Source: a virus
Direction: 5' to 3' (one strand)
DNA: 43,069 bases
IMG/VR virus record: IMGVR_UViG_3300037245_000958
Location: 1-43,069 of that record
Of this stretch, positions 27,211-34,518 are shown one piece after another. The notes below the pieces were generated by a model. That model did not search any database. It was given only the letters and a program-made list of their open reading frames with translations, and was not told the DNA's origin. Position 1 is the first letter of the stretch; every line of letters starts with the position of its first letter. The position numbers were made by a program, and so were the translations under genes.

Positions 27211-28088
27211 ATCATTAACTCCGCAAACTGTTTAGGGGAAAGATAGAAACCCGCAGCTGCAGGATGCCCCCCGCCTCCATAACTTTCTGCTATTTTAGCT
27301 ACATTAACCTCTCCTTTCCTGCCTCGTAAAGAGAATTTCCATTTATGTTCTTCTCTTTGATATATAGCTACATAGGGGGCAAGAGATTCTTTAAGCAGTA
27401 TTGTTGCTCCTAGCTCGGAAGCTAAAAACATAGGGGCATTAATAGCTGGAATATAATATCCTCCTAGCTCTATGCCTATCAATCCCTTCTCAATAAGCTG
27501 TTGAATCTGGTTAGCTTGCTGCCTTAATAAGGGTTCCCCTTCTGCCTTCAGAACCATAGCTCCCATAGGATCATCTATATGAATAGCTAACAGCTGCACT
27601 GTAGGAGTATAAGAATAGAGTGCAGCACAGATAGCCCTTGTATCTTCTAACTCGAAGAGCCATAGGTCTCTATCGGCTATGGCTAGGAGAATATCTGGAA
27701 TAATTGAATCAGCAGGCGGATAAAGGTAGTTCCAAGCTAAGATACATCCAGCCTTTGTAGTATCCAAAGTAAGTTTTAGGTTATCCGGTAGGGCATTAGC
27801 CTCCTGATACACATCTAGCTTTCTTACTGCTGATTCATGATGATCGAATACATGAACCTGAGTAGCTAGTCCAGCCAGTAACACTAACTCTTCTGGTTCA
27901 TAGCTAAAATCTACAATATAAACTTCTCTCCCGTCTATCATTTCTGCAGGTGGAGGTGCGTCCCCATATTGAGCAGGGAGTAAGTCCACATCCTGATCAA
28001 ATCTATCCCAGAAGCACCATGCAGCAGCTATGCCATCTAAGCAATTTGCATGGTGAATGATTAGCGGGCGACTAATTTGCATACTCAT
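27207..28088 (-). CDS. DHH-family phosphoesterase (NrnA/RecJ-like)
   Basis: 293 residues. N-terminal motifs NCLDG (15-19), VDFSY (59-63), FDHHES (81-86) and a later ADRD provide the metal-binding residues. The C-terminal DHHA1 signature YGGGGHPAAAGF is near 269-280. These enzymes degrade short oligonucleotides or cyclic dinucleotides, or act as 5' exonucleases. In a phage it could recycle nanoRNA or remove signalling nucleotides of defence systems; which is not shown. AAGGAT precedes the start. Confidence 0.88.
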   Translation of the reverse strand: MSMQISRPLIIHHANCLDGIAAAWCFWDRFDQDVDLLPAQYGDAPPPAEMIDGREVYIVDFSYEPEELVLLAGLATQVHVFDHHESAVRKLDVYQEANALPDNLKLTLDTTKAGCILAWNYLYPPADSIIPDILLAIADRDLWLFELEDTRAICAALYSYTPTVQLLAIHIDDPMGAMVLKAEGEPLLRQQANQIQQLIEKGLIGIELGGYYIPAINAPMFLASELGATILLKESLAPYVAIYQREEHKWKFSLRGRKGEVNVAKIAESYGGGGHPAAAGFYLSPKQFAELMI

Positions 28089-28255
28089 AGTTGTATATCC
28101 TTTAATGCATTAAAAATAGAGGAACGAATATGGTTAACTTCTACAGATTCAGTTTCTTCTAAGGAATTTTGTACCATAGACTTAATAAACTTAGCCTCTT
28201 CTTCATCAAGAATTAGAGTTACTTTAGTCACAGCTTCTATTATCCCGTTAGCCAT
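28085..28255 (-). CDS. Small phage protein, 56 residues
   Basis: Starts MANGIIEAV, with the segment KVTLILDEEEAKFIKSMVQN and a C-terminal HIRSSIFNALKDI. This looks like the widespread small phage family with a TLT-x-EEA start and SIF-AL end (from memory, function unknown). Its stop overlaps the DHH gene start in ATGA, and its ATG overlaps the stop of the gene upstream. Too short for a 60-codon cut-off. Confidence 0.75.
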   Translation of the reverse strand: MANGIIEAVTKVTLILDEEEAKFIKSMVQNSLEETESVEVNHIRSSIFNALKDIQL

Positions 28256-28391
28256 GAGATAGTACCTCTCTGATTGAAATAGCTAGGATAGATAGTGGGA
28301 TACCATGCCCACTCCTAAGTAAAACACGTGGATGTAACCTTAGCCACTCTAGTTCAGCTGCTTTGGTATTCCAGTGGGTTCTCTGGTTCAT
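28248..28391 (-). CDS. Small hypothetical protein, 47 residues
   Basis: Starts MNQRTHWNTK and ends with a hydrophobic helix ISIREVLSHG. GAGGAG lies nine bases before the ATG, a strong site, and the stop overlaps the next gene. Together with the 56-codon gene it fills the 335 bases between the DHH gene and the next annotated gene. Unknown function. Confidence 0.7.
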   Translation of the reverse strand: MNQRTHWNTKAAELEWLRLHPRVLLRSGHGIPLSILAISIREVLSHG

Positions 28392-28423
28392 ATTTTATCT
28401 CTCCTCAAATTGAACTAAAATTA

Positions 28424-28855
28424 TTATATTTCAAGTAATAGCTTACTAACATGCCCCCTTATTTCGTGACGAGCTATCCTTATCCCATCTTCTTTTCCGT
28501 ATATTCGCCCTCTGGTAAACCCATAAGATATACACGCGCTTATTAGCATTTGTATAGGCGGACGACCTTGGCAAGTATCATCATATGCAATGTGTGACAA
28601 AGATACTGTGCTAACAAAATTTACCCCATCATCGCCATCATTAAAGCCGTTAAACTCATCTTCTTGTTTTCCACGTTCGTTATCTGCCCATTTTTCCATG
28701 CCATCAAAGTCGCAGTAATCCTTACAGAATTTTTCATACCCTTTGGGTTTAACCTCATCCAGTCCATCCCAGTGCTTTCGGAGAAAATTCAATAGCGCCT
28801 CGCTATCACTCCCATGAGATCGAAGGTCTTTAGTGGTTGTAGGTTTTTTCTTCAT
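28424..28855 (-). CDS. Hypothetical protein, 143 residues
   Basis: ATG at 28855 is chosen because GAGGAG lies ten bases upstream; a TTG at 28873 lies in the ribosome site itself. N-terminus MKKKPTTTKDL, an acidic stretch (EDEFNGFNDGDDG) and a basic C-terminal half with GKEDGIRIARHEIRG. The gene lacks CTAG, unlike its neighbours, so it may be a recent arrival. No family recognised. Confidence 0.65.
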   Translation of the reverse strand: MKKKPTTTKDLRSHGSDSEALLNFLRKHWDGLDEVKPKGYEKFCKDYCDFDGMEKWADNERGKQEDEFNGFNDGDDGVNFVSTVSLSHIAYDDTCQGRPPIQMLISACISYGFTRGRIYGKEDGIRIARHEIRGHVSKLLLEI

Positions 28856-28856
28856 G

Positions 28857-29144
28857 TTATCTACTCTCCTCAAAGTGAGTTAATGCTATCTTATAATACT
28901 TCTTACCTTCTCTTCTGCCTCCATCCAATTTATGTCTCCACTTAGTTCCTAGATAGTCAGGAAGAAAACTATCCCATATCATACCACAAGGGAAGATTAC
29001 TATGCGAGGGAAGAGATTAGTTTCCATAGTTTGTATTACTTTTTGTGGTTTACCTCTTATGGGTAACTGTGTAGGTGAGAATTGCCCTCCTTCTTCACTT
29101 GCTATAAATACAAGCTGTCCTCTGTTAATCTTTAACCAGTGCAT
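28857..29144 (-). CDS. Hypothetical protein, 95 residues
   Basis: Beta-rich N-terminal half (LKINRGQLVFIASEEGG) and a basic Gly/Lys/Arg-rich C-terminus. GAGGAG lies nine bases upstream of the start. The stop is adjacent to the next start. Unknown function; the basic tail could contact nucleic acid. Confidence 0.65.
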   Translation of the reverse strand: MHWLKINRGQLVFIASEEGGQFSPTQLPIRGKPQKVIQTMETNLFPRIVIFPCGMIWDSFLPDYLGTKWRHKLDGGRREGKKYYKIALTHFEESR

Positions 29145-29172
29145 ATAGGTTTACTCCTCTTACTACCAGCCC

Positions 29173-29382
29173 TTAGGGTTTAATAAATCTAATCATAATT
29201 ATCGCATCTTGTGCTCCTAGGTCAAAGTAATCCATTCTCCCATAGCTATAGCTCTCTATCTCATCAATGCTTACATTCTTAGAATAGAATTCTGTCATAG
29301 CCCAACCATAGCCTCTATCGTATTCTTCTTTAGCTAGTCTGCGACGTCTTTCTTCTAGGTATTGTTTTATATACTTTAACAT
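29173..29382 (-). CDS. Small basic/acidic protein, 69 residues
   Basis: The ATG at 29382 (MLKYIKQYLEERRRR) is chosen since GAGGAG lies eight bases upstream; a GTG at 29397 overlaps that site. A very basic N-terminal helix is followed by a Tyr/Asp-rich section. Unknown function. Confidence 0.65.
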   Translation of the reverse strand: MLKYIKQYLEERRRRLAKEEYDRGYGWAMTEFYSKNVSIDEIESYSYGRMDYFDLGAQDAIIMIRFIKP

Positions 29383-29386
29383 AATT

Positions 29387-29501
29387 CTACTCCTCACTTT
29401 TAGCTAGTAATTGCCCAAGCATAAAATGTAGCTGTTCAGTCATAACTTTACTACGTATCTCAATAGTATCACATATCAGGAAGGTAGGATTACTCTTACA
29501 T
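29387..29501 (-). pseudogene. Probable broken small gene: start codon followed at once by TAA
   Basis: AGAGAAAG is followed by ATGTAA (29501-29496). If one base after ATG is skipped, an open frame of 36 codons continues (KSNPTFLICDTIEIRSK then MTEQLHFMLGQLLAKSEE) and ends two bases before the ribosome site overlap of the next gene. Either a one-base insertion has disabled the gene, the ATG-TAA is a deliberate start-stop element, or translation begins at the internal ATG (18 codons). Confidence 0.35.
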
Positions 29502-29522
29502 AGTTCGCTTTCTCTTATTTTA

Positions 29523-29669
29523 TTATTCTATACAAGTTAGACAAGCCTTATTACTATTTCTATCTAAGGGTTTATCCCCATTGATGTTATCTCTTGTATG
29601 ATACTCTCTACAACCAGTAGATATACTGAGCATAAATACTAATAAAAGTGTTTTGAGTGTCAGTGTCAT
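29523..29669 (-). CDS. Small predicted lipoprotein, 48 residues
   Basis: Signal sequence MTLTLKTLLLVFMLSISTGC with a lipobox-like STGC (Cys20), then a short polar tail with two more Cys (CLTC). AGGAGA precedes the ATG. It lies directly downstream of the polymerase gene in the leftward arm. Small phage lipoproteins serve as outer-membrane spanins (Rz1-like) or as receptor-blocking exclusion proteins (as T5 Llp). The tail is not proline-rich, so Rz1 is not evident. No inner-membrane partner adjoins it. Confidence 0.7.
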   Translation of the reverse strand: MTLTLKTLLLVFMLSISTGCREYHTRDNINGDKPLDRNSNKACLTCIE

Positions 29670-29680
29670 TCTTGCTCTCC

Positions 29681-31912
29681 TTACTTCTTCCAGTAATAAC
29701 TAATATCAGTCTCTAAGGGAATTCGCATAACCCCAAAAGGGGTTTCTTGTTCTATATCCATTATCTCTTCTTGCTTCTTAGCATATTCCTTAGCCTTACC
29801 CTCTATCGCTTGGCTAACAATACTATCATGTATCTGCCCTTTGAGTCTATACTCTCCCTTACTTGGTACTTGTACATAATAGAACAATTCCCAGAAAGCT
29901 CTATTAATTCCTACTACTGAGAAATGTTGGGACTTATGGGCTACACAGCTACGCATCACAGCATGAGAATGAACTATATCTCCTAATATTATACGAGTCC
30001 AACCATCAGGGGTTACTATCTTACCTGTGGTTGCTACTTCTTTAACCGTAGTTTCCCACCCCTCTTTTACCTCTGGGTAAAGCTCATGGTATAGAGCTAA
30101 GCAATGAATAGCAAATTCCTTTATTGTCCCTTTAAACCCAACTAACTTCCTATAATGCAATAACTTCTCTAGTCCTACAGAATCTATAAATGTAGCCCAA
30201 CCCATAATATAATTAGTACCATGGATAATCTTCTTAACAGCTTGCCTAAGATCGTGGGCTTTATCAAATTCTATACCAAAGAATCTATATCCTGTGTAAC
30301 AATAGAAATCTTTAACACCTGCTATCTCTGGTGGATTCTCCAATGCTTCTCGTAAGGATTCTGAAGCTGCTAAGTAAGCTGTACATCTAGCTTCACTTTG
30401 GGACTTATCAGTATCTATAAGAAGATACCCTTCCTCTGCTCGCATAGCTTTCTTTAAGTACTCCGGTATATTCTGTAATTGCGTTCCCATATTTTGTGCA
30501 GATGTAAAGGTTAATTTTCTACCAGTAGTAGAGGGAGCGAATAAAGAGGAAGCACTACAAGCAAACCTGGAGGTTTCAGTACCATCTAACTGTAGAGAGT
30601 AGAGTAGTAAGTCATTATCGGTAAGTCGAGCATTATAATATGTACCAATAGCCTTTTTTAATTCTCTGTGTTTAATAATCTTAGTAGTAAATCGCTCAAA
30701 TAATGGATGCTGCCTAGCTACTTTTGTTAATTCTAATTCTCCGGTAGCAGCTTTTGATTTAGCTCTTGCTGGAATCTTAGCACCTAGTACATCATATATC
30801 AATGCATGTACCTGTTGCCATGACCCAGGATTAAAATCATTGAACCCGGTCATAGCTAATAGCTCTAGTTTTATCTGGTCTAGCTCTCCTTGGGCTTCTA
30901 GCTTGGCTCTCTCCCTTAGTGTGGTATCAGTCTTAAAGCCTTCAAAACAGGTATAAACCACCGGAGCTATATTAGGACAAAGCTGGGAGTAATTTTTCCA
31001 TACCCATCTAGGAGCTTTTTGTACTAACTTAATAAATATCCTAGCTGTATTAATAGTATCTTTAGCATTGTATTCTAACGGATTAAGCTCTGATTCGTAC
31101 TTCCAATAATAATAATCTGGGAGAATAAAAGAAGCAATCTTTGCTAGAGCTTTAGGTAACTCAGCGTACCAGCAACGCCAGATATACTCTGTGTCATAAA
31201 GATAATTATTAATCACACAATGGAAACGTAGTAAATGGAAGGTATCAAAGCAACCATTATGGAATACCTTAGGAATAGAACTAGCACATATCTCTTGAAC
31301 TAGCTCCCAAGCTAAGTATAATTCTTCTATCTCTCTCCAATGATCTGGCATAAGGGAGATAGTATAGGTGCTACCTATCTCATAATCATCTGTGATAGCT
31401 GTAAAAGCTATAGAAGAAATCTTGTTTTCTAATGTAGTTTCTATATCTACTGTAAGTACTGCAACATCTGAAAAGCTGGAAAGTAAATCCATCCTAGCTT
31501 TCTCTAAGTGCTCTACTGACTTAGCTATAGTGTAATCATACTTCCATGCTCCTGTAGCTGTAGCACTTAGCTTTCTAACATCAATCTGGAAGAGGAGTTT
31601 ACCAGTAGAAGTAGTTCGTATATGAGATAAAGGTTGTCCTATTACAATAGGAGTAGACATAAATACCGTAGTACCTCTCCAGTCACTAAGATTAATTCCT
31701 CCCCTAGTATTAGTTGGTACTACATTAGCTAAGGTTTTAGGGTTAGTGCAATAGATTGCATCGGCCCCAAGGCTTTCAGCTAGATCCATTAAACCTTCTA
31801 TCCCATAGGTTTTATAAGTACACTTAGCTTGGTGGCCTAAGGTCTTGAACTCTTCAAGTACATAGCCTTGGTAATTCTTATCCGCTGAAGTAAGGTTAAG
31901 AAGGATACGCAT
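29681..31912 (-). CDS. polA: DNA polymerase, family A, with 3'-5' exonuclease
   Basis: 743 residues. Exonuclease: VDIETT (D156, E158), HNGCFD (N219, D223), YNAKD (Y281, D285). Polymerase: motif A DKSQSEAR (D502), motif B R556-QAV-K560-KII-H564-GTN-Y568, motif C HDS (695-697). It replicates the phage genome. Two oddities: the O-helix position equivalent to E. coli Phe762 is His564, and motif C reads HDS instead of the usual HDE. No 5'-3' exonuclease domain. The start overlaps the upstream stop in TAATG. Confidence 0.97.
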   Translation of the reverse strand: MRILLNLTSADKNYQGYVLEEFKTLGHQAKCTYKTYGIEGLMDLAESLGADAIYCTNPKTLANVVPTNTRGGINLSDWRGTTVFMSTPIVIGQPLSHIRTTSTGKLLFQIDVRKLSATATGAWKYDYTIAKSVEHLEKARMDLLSSFSDVAVLTVDIETTLENKISSIAFTAITDDYEIGSTYTISLMPDHWREIEELYLAWELVQEICASSIPKVFHNGCFDTFHLLRFHCVINNYLYDTEYIWRCWYAELPKALAKIASFILPDYYYWKYESELNPLEYNAKDTINTARIFIKLVQKAPRWVWKNYSQLCPNIAPVVYTCFEGFKTDTTLRERAKLEAQGELDQIKLELLAMTGFNDFNPGSWQQVHALIYDVLGAKIPARAKSKAATGELELTKVARQHPLFERFTTKIIKHRELKKAIGTYYNARLTDNDLLLYSLQLDGTETSRFACSASSLFAPSTTGRKLTFTSAQNMGTQLQNIPEYLKKAMRAEEGYLLIDTDKSQSEARCTAYLAASESLREALENPPEIAGVKDFYCYTGYRFFGIEFDKAHDLRQAVKKIIHGTNYIMGWATFIDSVGLEKLLHYRKLVGFKGTIKEFAIHCLALYHELYPEVKEGWETTVKEVATTGKIVTPDGWTRIILGDIVHSHAVMRSCVAHKSQHFSVVGINRAFWELFYYVQVPSKGEYRLKGQIHDSIVSQAIEGKAKEYAKKQEEIMDIEQETPFGVMRIPLETDISYYWKK

Positions 31913-32229
31913 TAGCTAGGATTAACCTTAGAAATCTCCCCTGGATTAACTCTAAATCTACCGGAATTACCTATGTGAGCTACAGTATAACTTCCATATT
32001 TAGATTCATGTATAATAACTTTATCTCCTTCTTTAGCAAAATATCCTGGAGGATGATGATCCTCTCCGTCATCCCATATATCTTTTACTATATAAACTTC
32101 TTGTGTGGGTTGAAAGTTTAAAGGAAGTGCCCACCATTCCTTAAATCCTTGTTCAGTATTAGTACCTGGCTGATTATGCCACCAATAATAAAAAGCTATA
32201 GCTATTTCTTCTATCTTATTTTCATTCAT
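31912..32229 (-). CDS. Hypothetical protein with SH3-like C-terminal half
   Basis: 105 residues from ATG at 32229, whose ATGA overlaps the stop of the peptidase-like gene; the longer frame from TTG 32259 is unlikely. Trp-rich N-terminus (FYYWWHNQPG) and a C-terminal half with strand pattern GDKVIIHESKYGSYTVAHI, resembling a small beta barrel. Stop overlaps the polymerase start. Function unknown. Confidence 0.65.
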   Translation of the reverse strand: MNENKIEEIAIAFYYWWHNQPGTNTEQGFKEWWALPLNFQPTQEVYIVKDIWDDGEDHHPPGYFAKEGDKVIIHESKYGSYTVAHIGNSGRFRVNPGEISKVNPS

Positions 32230-32630
32230 TGACTTAGTACCTTTGTAACCTCTGACCAAGATTTTAAATTATCTATAGTATAATACTCTATATCTGTAAT
32301 TCCTTTATTAGGATCATATACATTGATTATCTCTTGAGTATTAGTTTGTAGTACTATATAATGAGATATTCCTTTTCTATTTAAAGAAGGAGTAACTACT
32401 ATATAAGTACTATTCCATTCTAATCTAGGGTATAGTTGATGTTCAAATTCTATATCTAGCAAGGTTAATAGGTTTTCTAATCCCCAGATATTTACTCCTG
32501 TATCATCTATATCTGGTACACCTACAGCTAAGTCTTTTATAGCTTCATAGTAACTGTCAGCTACCATAGCTACGCAAGCTATACCACAGCCATTAGGATC
32601 TTCTTGTTGTACATGTTTTATCTGTCTCAT
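32226..32630 (-). CDS. C39-like/papain-like cysteine peptidase
   Basis: 134 residues from ATG 32630, which has GAGGAT upstream; a TTG start ten codons earlier is less likely. Q8-Q9, GCGIACVAM with C15, SHYIVL with H90, and VYDPNKG with D106 fit the Gln-Cys-His-Asp arrangement of C39-like peptidases. The family cleaves peptides or isopeptides, for example double-glycine leaders. Its place in the replication arm suggests an intracellular target rather than prohead maturation. Substrate unknown. Confidence 0.65.
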   Translation of the reverse strand: MRQIKHVQQEDPNGCGIACVAMVADSYYEAIKDLAVGVPDIDDTGVNIWGLENLLTLLDIEFEHQLYPRLEWNSTYIVVTPSLNRKGISHYIVLQTNTQEIINVYDPNKGITDIEYYTIDNLKSWSEVTKVLSQ

Positions 32631-32641
32631 AGTCCCCATCC

Positions 32642-32848
32642 TCAACCTATAATCCTGCAAACTCGCTCTTGTTCTTCATAGCTAAAATGCCCATGCAGAT
32701 TCTGAAGCTTAATTCCAGATAATCTTCTAAGTCTCTCTACTCGTTCTTGTCCTTCTAATGGGAGATAGATATAAGCTTGAGGCCCAACCCCTAATCCATT
32801 AGCTATACCCTCAGCATGTTTCTTTGTTTTAGCAGAGATTAAGATCAT
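32642..32848 (-). CDS. Hypothetical protein, 68 residues
   Basis: Alpha/beta protein starting MILISAKTKKHAEGIANGLG, with YIYLPLEGQERVERLR later. The pattern suggests a small fold with a strand followed by basic helix. Between two other small genes of the replication arm. Unknown function. Confidence 0.6.
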   Translation of the reverse strand: MILISAKTKKHAEGIANGLGVGPQAYIYLPLEGQERVERLRRLSGIKLQNLHGHFSYEEQERVCRIIG

Positions 32849-32850
32849 GG

Positions 32851-33213
32851 CTAGTGCCAGTGCTTAGAAAAATTAGATCCAGCTAGTAGTGCTTCCTTAA
32901 GCTCAGCTTGAGCCATAGCATCTATCAGAGGAATAGTTTTCTCTTTAAAGTTAGCATCCTTAAAGATAATTCCCCAAGCTACATCTAGTAACTTCTTTGG
33001 AAAAGTTATATTAGATGTATTAGATGCAGGACAATAGACAAATTCACAAGGTATATTACTACCATTACAAGCTAATATAAATTCATTAACTATAAGATGG
33101 TAAGCTTTTTCTGCTTGGCCTATCAGGGGGATATCAGTATCTCTTTGCATCCATATAAACTCCCCCCATCCCTCTTCAGAGCTATGATCAATTTGCGGTT
33201 TAATAGTTCTCAT
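32851..33213 (-). CDS. Hypothetical protein, 120 residues
   Basis: Soluble protein with three Cys (residues about 49-61), Trp-containing N-terminus (EEGWGEFIWMQ) and a helical C-terminal half. The gene overlaps the upstream membrane protein gene by 14 bases. GGAG precedes the start. No family recognised. Confidence 0.65.
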   Translation of the reverse strand: MRTIKPQIDHSSEEGWGEFIWMQRDTDIPLIGQAEKAYHLIVNEFILACNGSNIPCEFVYCPASNTSNITFPKKLLDVAWGIIFKDANFKEKTIPLIDAMAQAELKEALLAGSNFSKHWH

Positions 33214-33391
33214 TAGGATTTACTCCGTTTTGTAGATTCTGCCATAACTGTATAGGTAATGCAAAGAACCAAATTACAGATAGTAAGGTGGAAATGCAAG
33301 TGGCTTTAGGTGTTACAGGTTTAGTAGTAAATACTAACCATAACCAATAAAGTATCATACCTGCAAACCAATAGCCTAGGAGATCTTCCAT
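33200..33391 (-). CDS. Two-helix membrane protein, holin candidate
   Basis: 63 residues from ATG 33391 (TAATG overlap with the upstream stop); the GTG at 33400 is less likely. Two hydrophobic helices, about 6-23 (YWFAGMILYWLWLVF) and 33-51 (ISTLLSVIWFFALPI), with a short basic loop and polar C-terminus. This layout suits a class II holin, but no endolysin gene is adjacent and it lies in the replication arm, so a host-membrane role is equally possible. Confidence 0.6.
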   Translation of the reverse strand: MEDLLGYWFAGMILYWLWLVFTTKPVTPKATCISTLLSVIWFFALPIQLWQNLQNGVNPNENY

Positions 33392-33612
33392 TAGATCCAC
33401 CCATTATTCTTAGCTACCCATTCAGGTATGATAACTTCTATACAAGCTAAAGGTTCTAACTTTGCTATCTCATCTTCTAGGTCTTCTAAGTTTTCTATCA
33501 AAGACTTAGCTAGCCACCCCTGATTCATACCTTCCCCTTCGGAAAGAAGTAAAGCATCTTGAGTAGCTGTGACTAACTCTAGTGATAATTCTACCATCTC
33601 TGCTGTTGCCAT
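33391..33612 (-). CDS. Small acidic protein, 73 residues
   Basis: Glu/Leu-rich helices (LSLELVTATQDALLL, LIENLEDLEDEIAKLE) and a beta-strand C-terminus. GAGG lies about ten bases upstream of the ATG. The stop overlaps the membrane protein start. Unknown function; the acidity recalls DNA mimics but no evidence supports that beyond charge. Confidence 0.6.
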   Translation of the reverse strand: MATAEMVELSLELVTATQDALLLSEGEGMNQGWLAKSLIENLEDLEDEIAKLEPLACIEVIIPEWVAKNNGWI

Positions 33613-33616
33613 TATC

Positions 33617-33739
33617 TTAGTTCCTCATTGTGATAACTAAAAGTTTATATGTATAGCAGCTTTGATAAGTGAGTTGAAGCTCTCCATAAAAATTCTTAGC
33701 TTCTATAAATCTAAACTCTGAAGGATTAGGTAAGGTCAT
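33617..33739 (-). CDS. Small protein, 40 residues
   Basis: Starts MTLPNPSEFRFIEAKNF and ends with hydrophobic KLLVITMRN. No strong ribosome site at the ATG. The frame remains open upstream for 17 more codons with plausible composition (QGQGRPPTKRTKL) but without a start codon, so the real N-terminus may lie there after a frameshift. Its stop is followed closely by the next gene. Unknown function. Confidence 0.5.
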   Translation of the reverse strand: MTLPNPSEFRFIEAKNFYGELQLTYQSCYTYKLLVITMRN

Positions 33740-33816
33740 TAGCTTAGTTCTCTTAGTAGGCGGACGTCCTTGTCCCTGGGTAGTTCCTTCTCAGATAGGG
33801 TGGTGGTTATTCTTAG

Positions 33817-33831
33817 TCAAGGCCACGTCAT
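33817..33831 (-). other. Minigene MTWP-stop with strong ribosome site
   Basis: AACTAGGAG (33849-33841) then ATGACGTGGCCTTGACTAAG. Four codons end in TGA with CTA following; reading through TGA the frame stays open for 25 more codons. It parallels a second copy 86-88 bases upstream (33905-33919). See findings. Confidence 0.45.
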
Positions 33832-33904
33832 GGGAGGCTACTCCTAGTTGAAGGGCGGTAAGAAGGCAATTATTTATTAGGGTCAATTTTTAGCGATTAC
33901 TTAG

Positions 33905-33919
33905 TCAGTACCAAGTCAT
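33905..33919 (-). other. Minigene MTWY-stop with strong ribosome site
   Basis: AACTAGGAG (33935-33927) then ATGACTTGGTACTGACTAAG. Shares ATGAC-TGG and TGACTAAG with the copy at 33817-33831. After TGA the frame has only four more codons. It lies 48 bases downstream of the probable ssDNA-binding protein gene stop. The interval 33740-33966 holds no other gene. Confidence 0.45.
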
Positions 33920-33966
33920 TAGATATCTCCTAGTTAGGCAGGTGATAATATGGCAGGAGCTAACCC

Positions 33967-34509
33967 TTAATCAGTCTTAGGTTCGTACTCAAACTGCTCC
34001 CATTTAGGTGGAAGTTCCATACAAGCTACAGGTACTAGAGCTTTAATACGGACATTCTCATAGGTTTTATCTTTCTTATCTCCCTTACCCCTAGAGATAT
34101 TAATCTGGGTAGTTAGCTGAAGATGAAAGGCTGACATCTTCTGTTCCTGTAAGCTTTCAAGCCAGGGACGAAAAACCCCACCAGTATAAGCTTCACCAAA
34201 GATCTGCTTAAGACGTGCTTTAAGCAGTTGCTTGCCCATATCATTGCCAGTGAAGTTCTCTGTAAAGAGAGAGCTATCTGGAGCATCTAAATCTCCCTTG
34301 TTAGCTTTTTCAATAGTAGTGATCTTCTGATAGATAAGTCGTACTCCAATAGGAGCATCATCCGCAGCCCAGGCTTTATCCATACCACAGAATACAAGCC
34401 CATAGATATGTATACCATTTGGTGGGTTAACGTAGCTTATTAGATCGGACACTTCATCGGAATCAAAGTCTAGATCAAAATCAGGAGTGGTGTTTTCGGT
34501 TTCAGACAT
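33967..34509 (-). CDS. Probable single-stranded DNA-binding protein
   Basis: 180 residues with an acidic N-terminus (DFDLDFDSDE) and a beta-rich core with aromatic strands (GIHIYGLVFCG, FHLQLTTQINISRG). It lies immediately downstream of the Sak4-like ATPase, where OB-fold binding proteins are often found. I assign SSB from context and composition only; no diagnostic motif is visible. An acidic end is usual for SSBs, although typically at the C-terminus. Confidence 0.45.
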   Translation of the reverse strand: MSETENTTPDFDLDFDSDEVSDLISYVNPPNGIHIYGLVFCGMDKAWAADDAPIGVRLIYQKITTIEKANKGDLDAPDSSLFTENFTGNDMGKQLLKARLKQIFGEAYTGGVFRPWLESLQEQKMSAFHLQLTTQINISRGKGDKKDKTYENVRIKALVPVACMELPPKWEQFEYEPKTD

Positions 34510-34518
34510 AGTTTATAC

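Noticed and set aside
28324-28333. A second CACGTG core near 28326
   Set aside because: The flanks do not extend to the parS palindrome (only CACGTG matches) and it lies inside the 47-codon gene.
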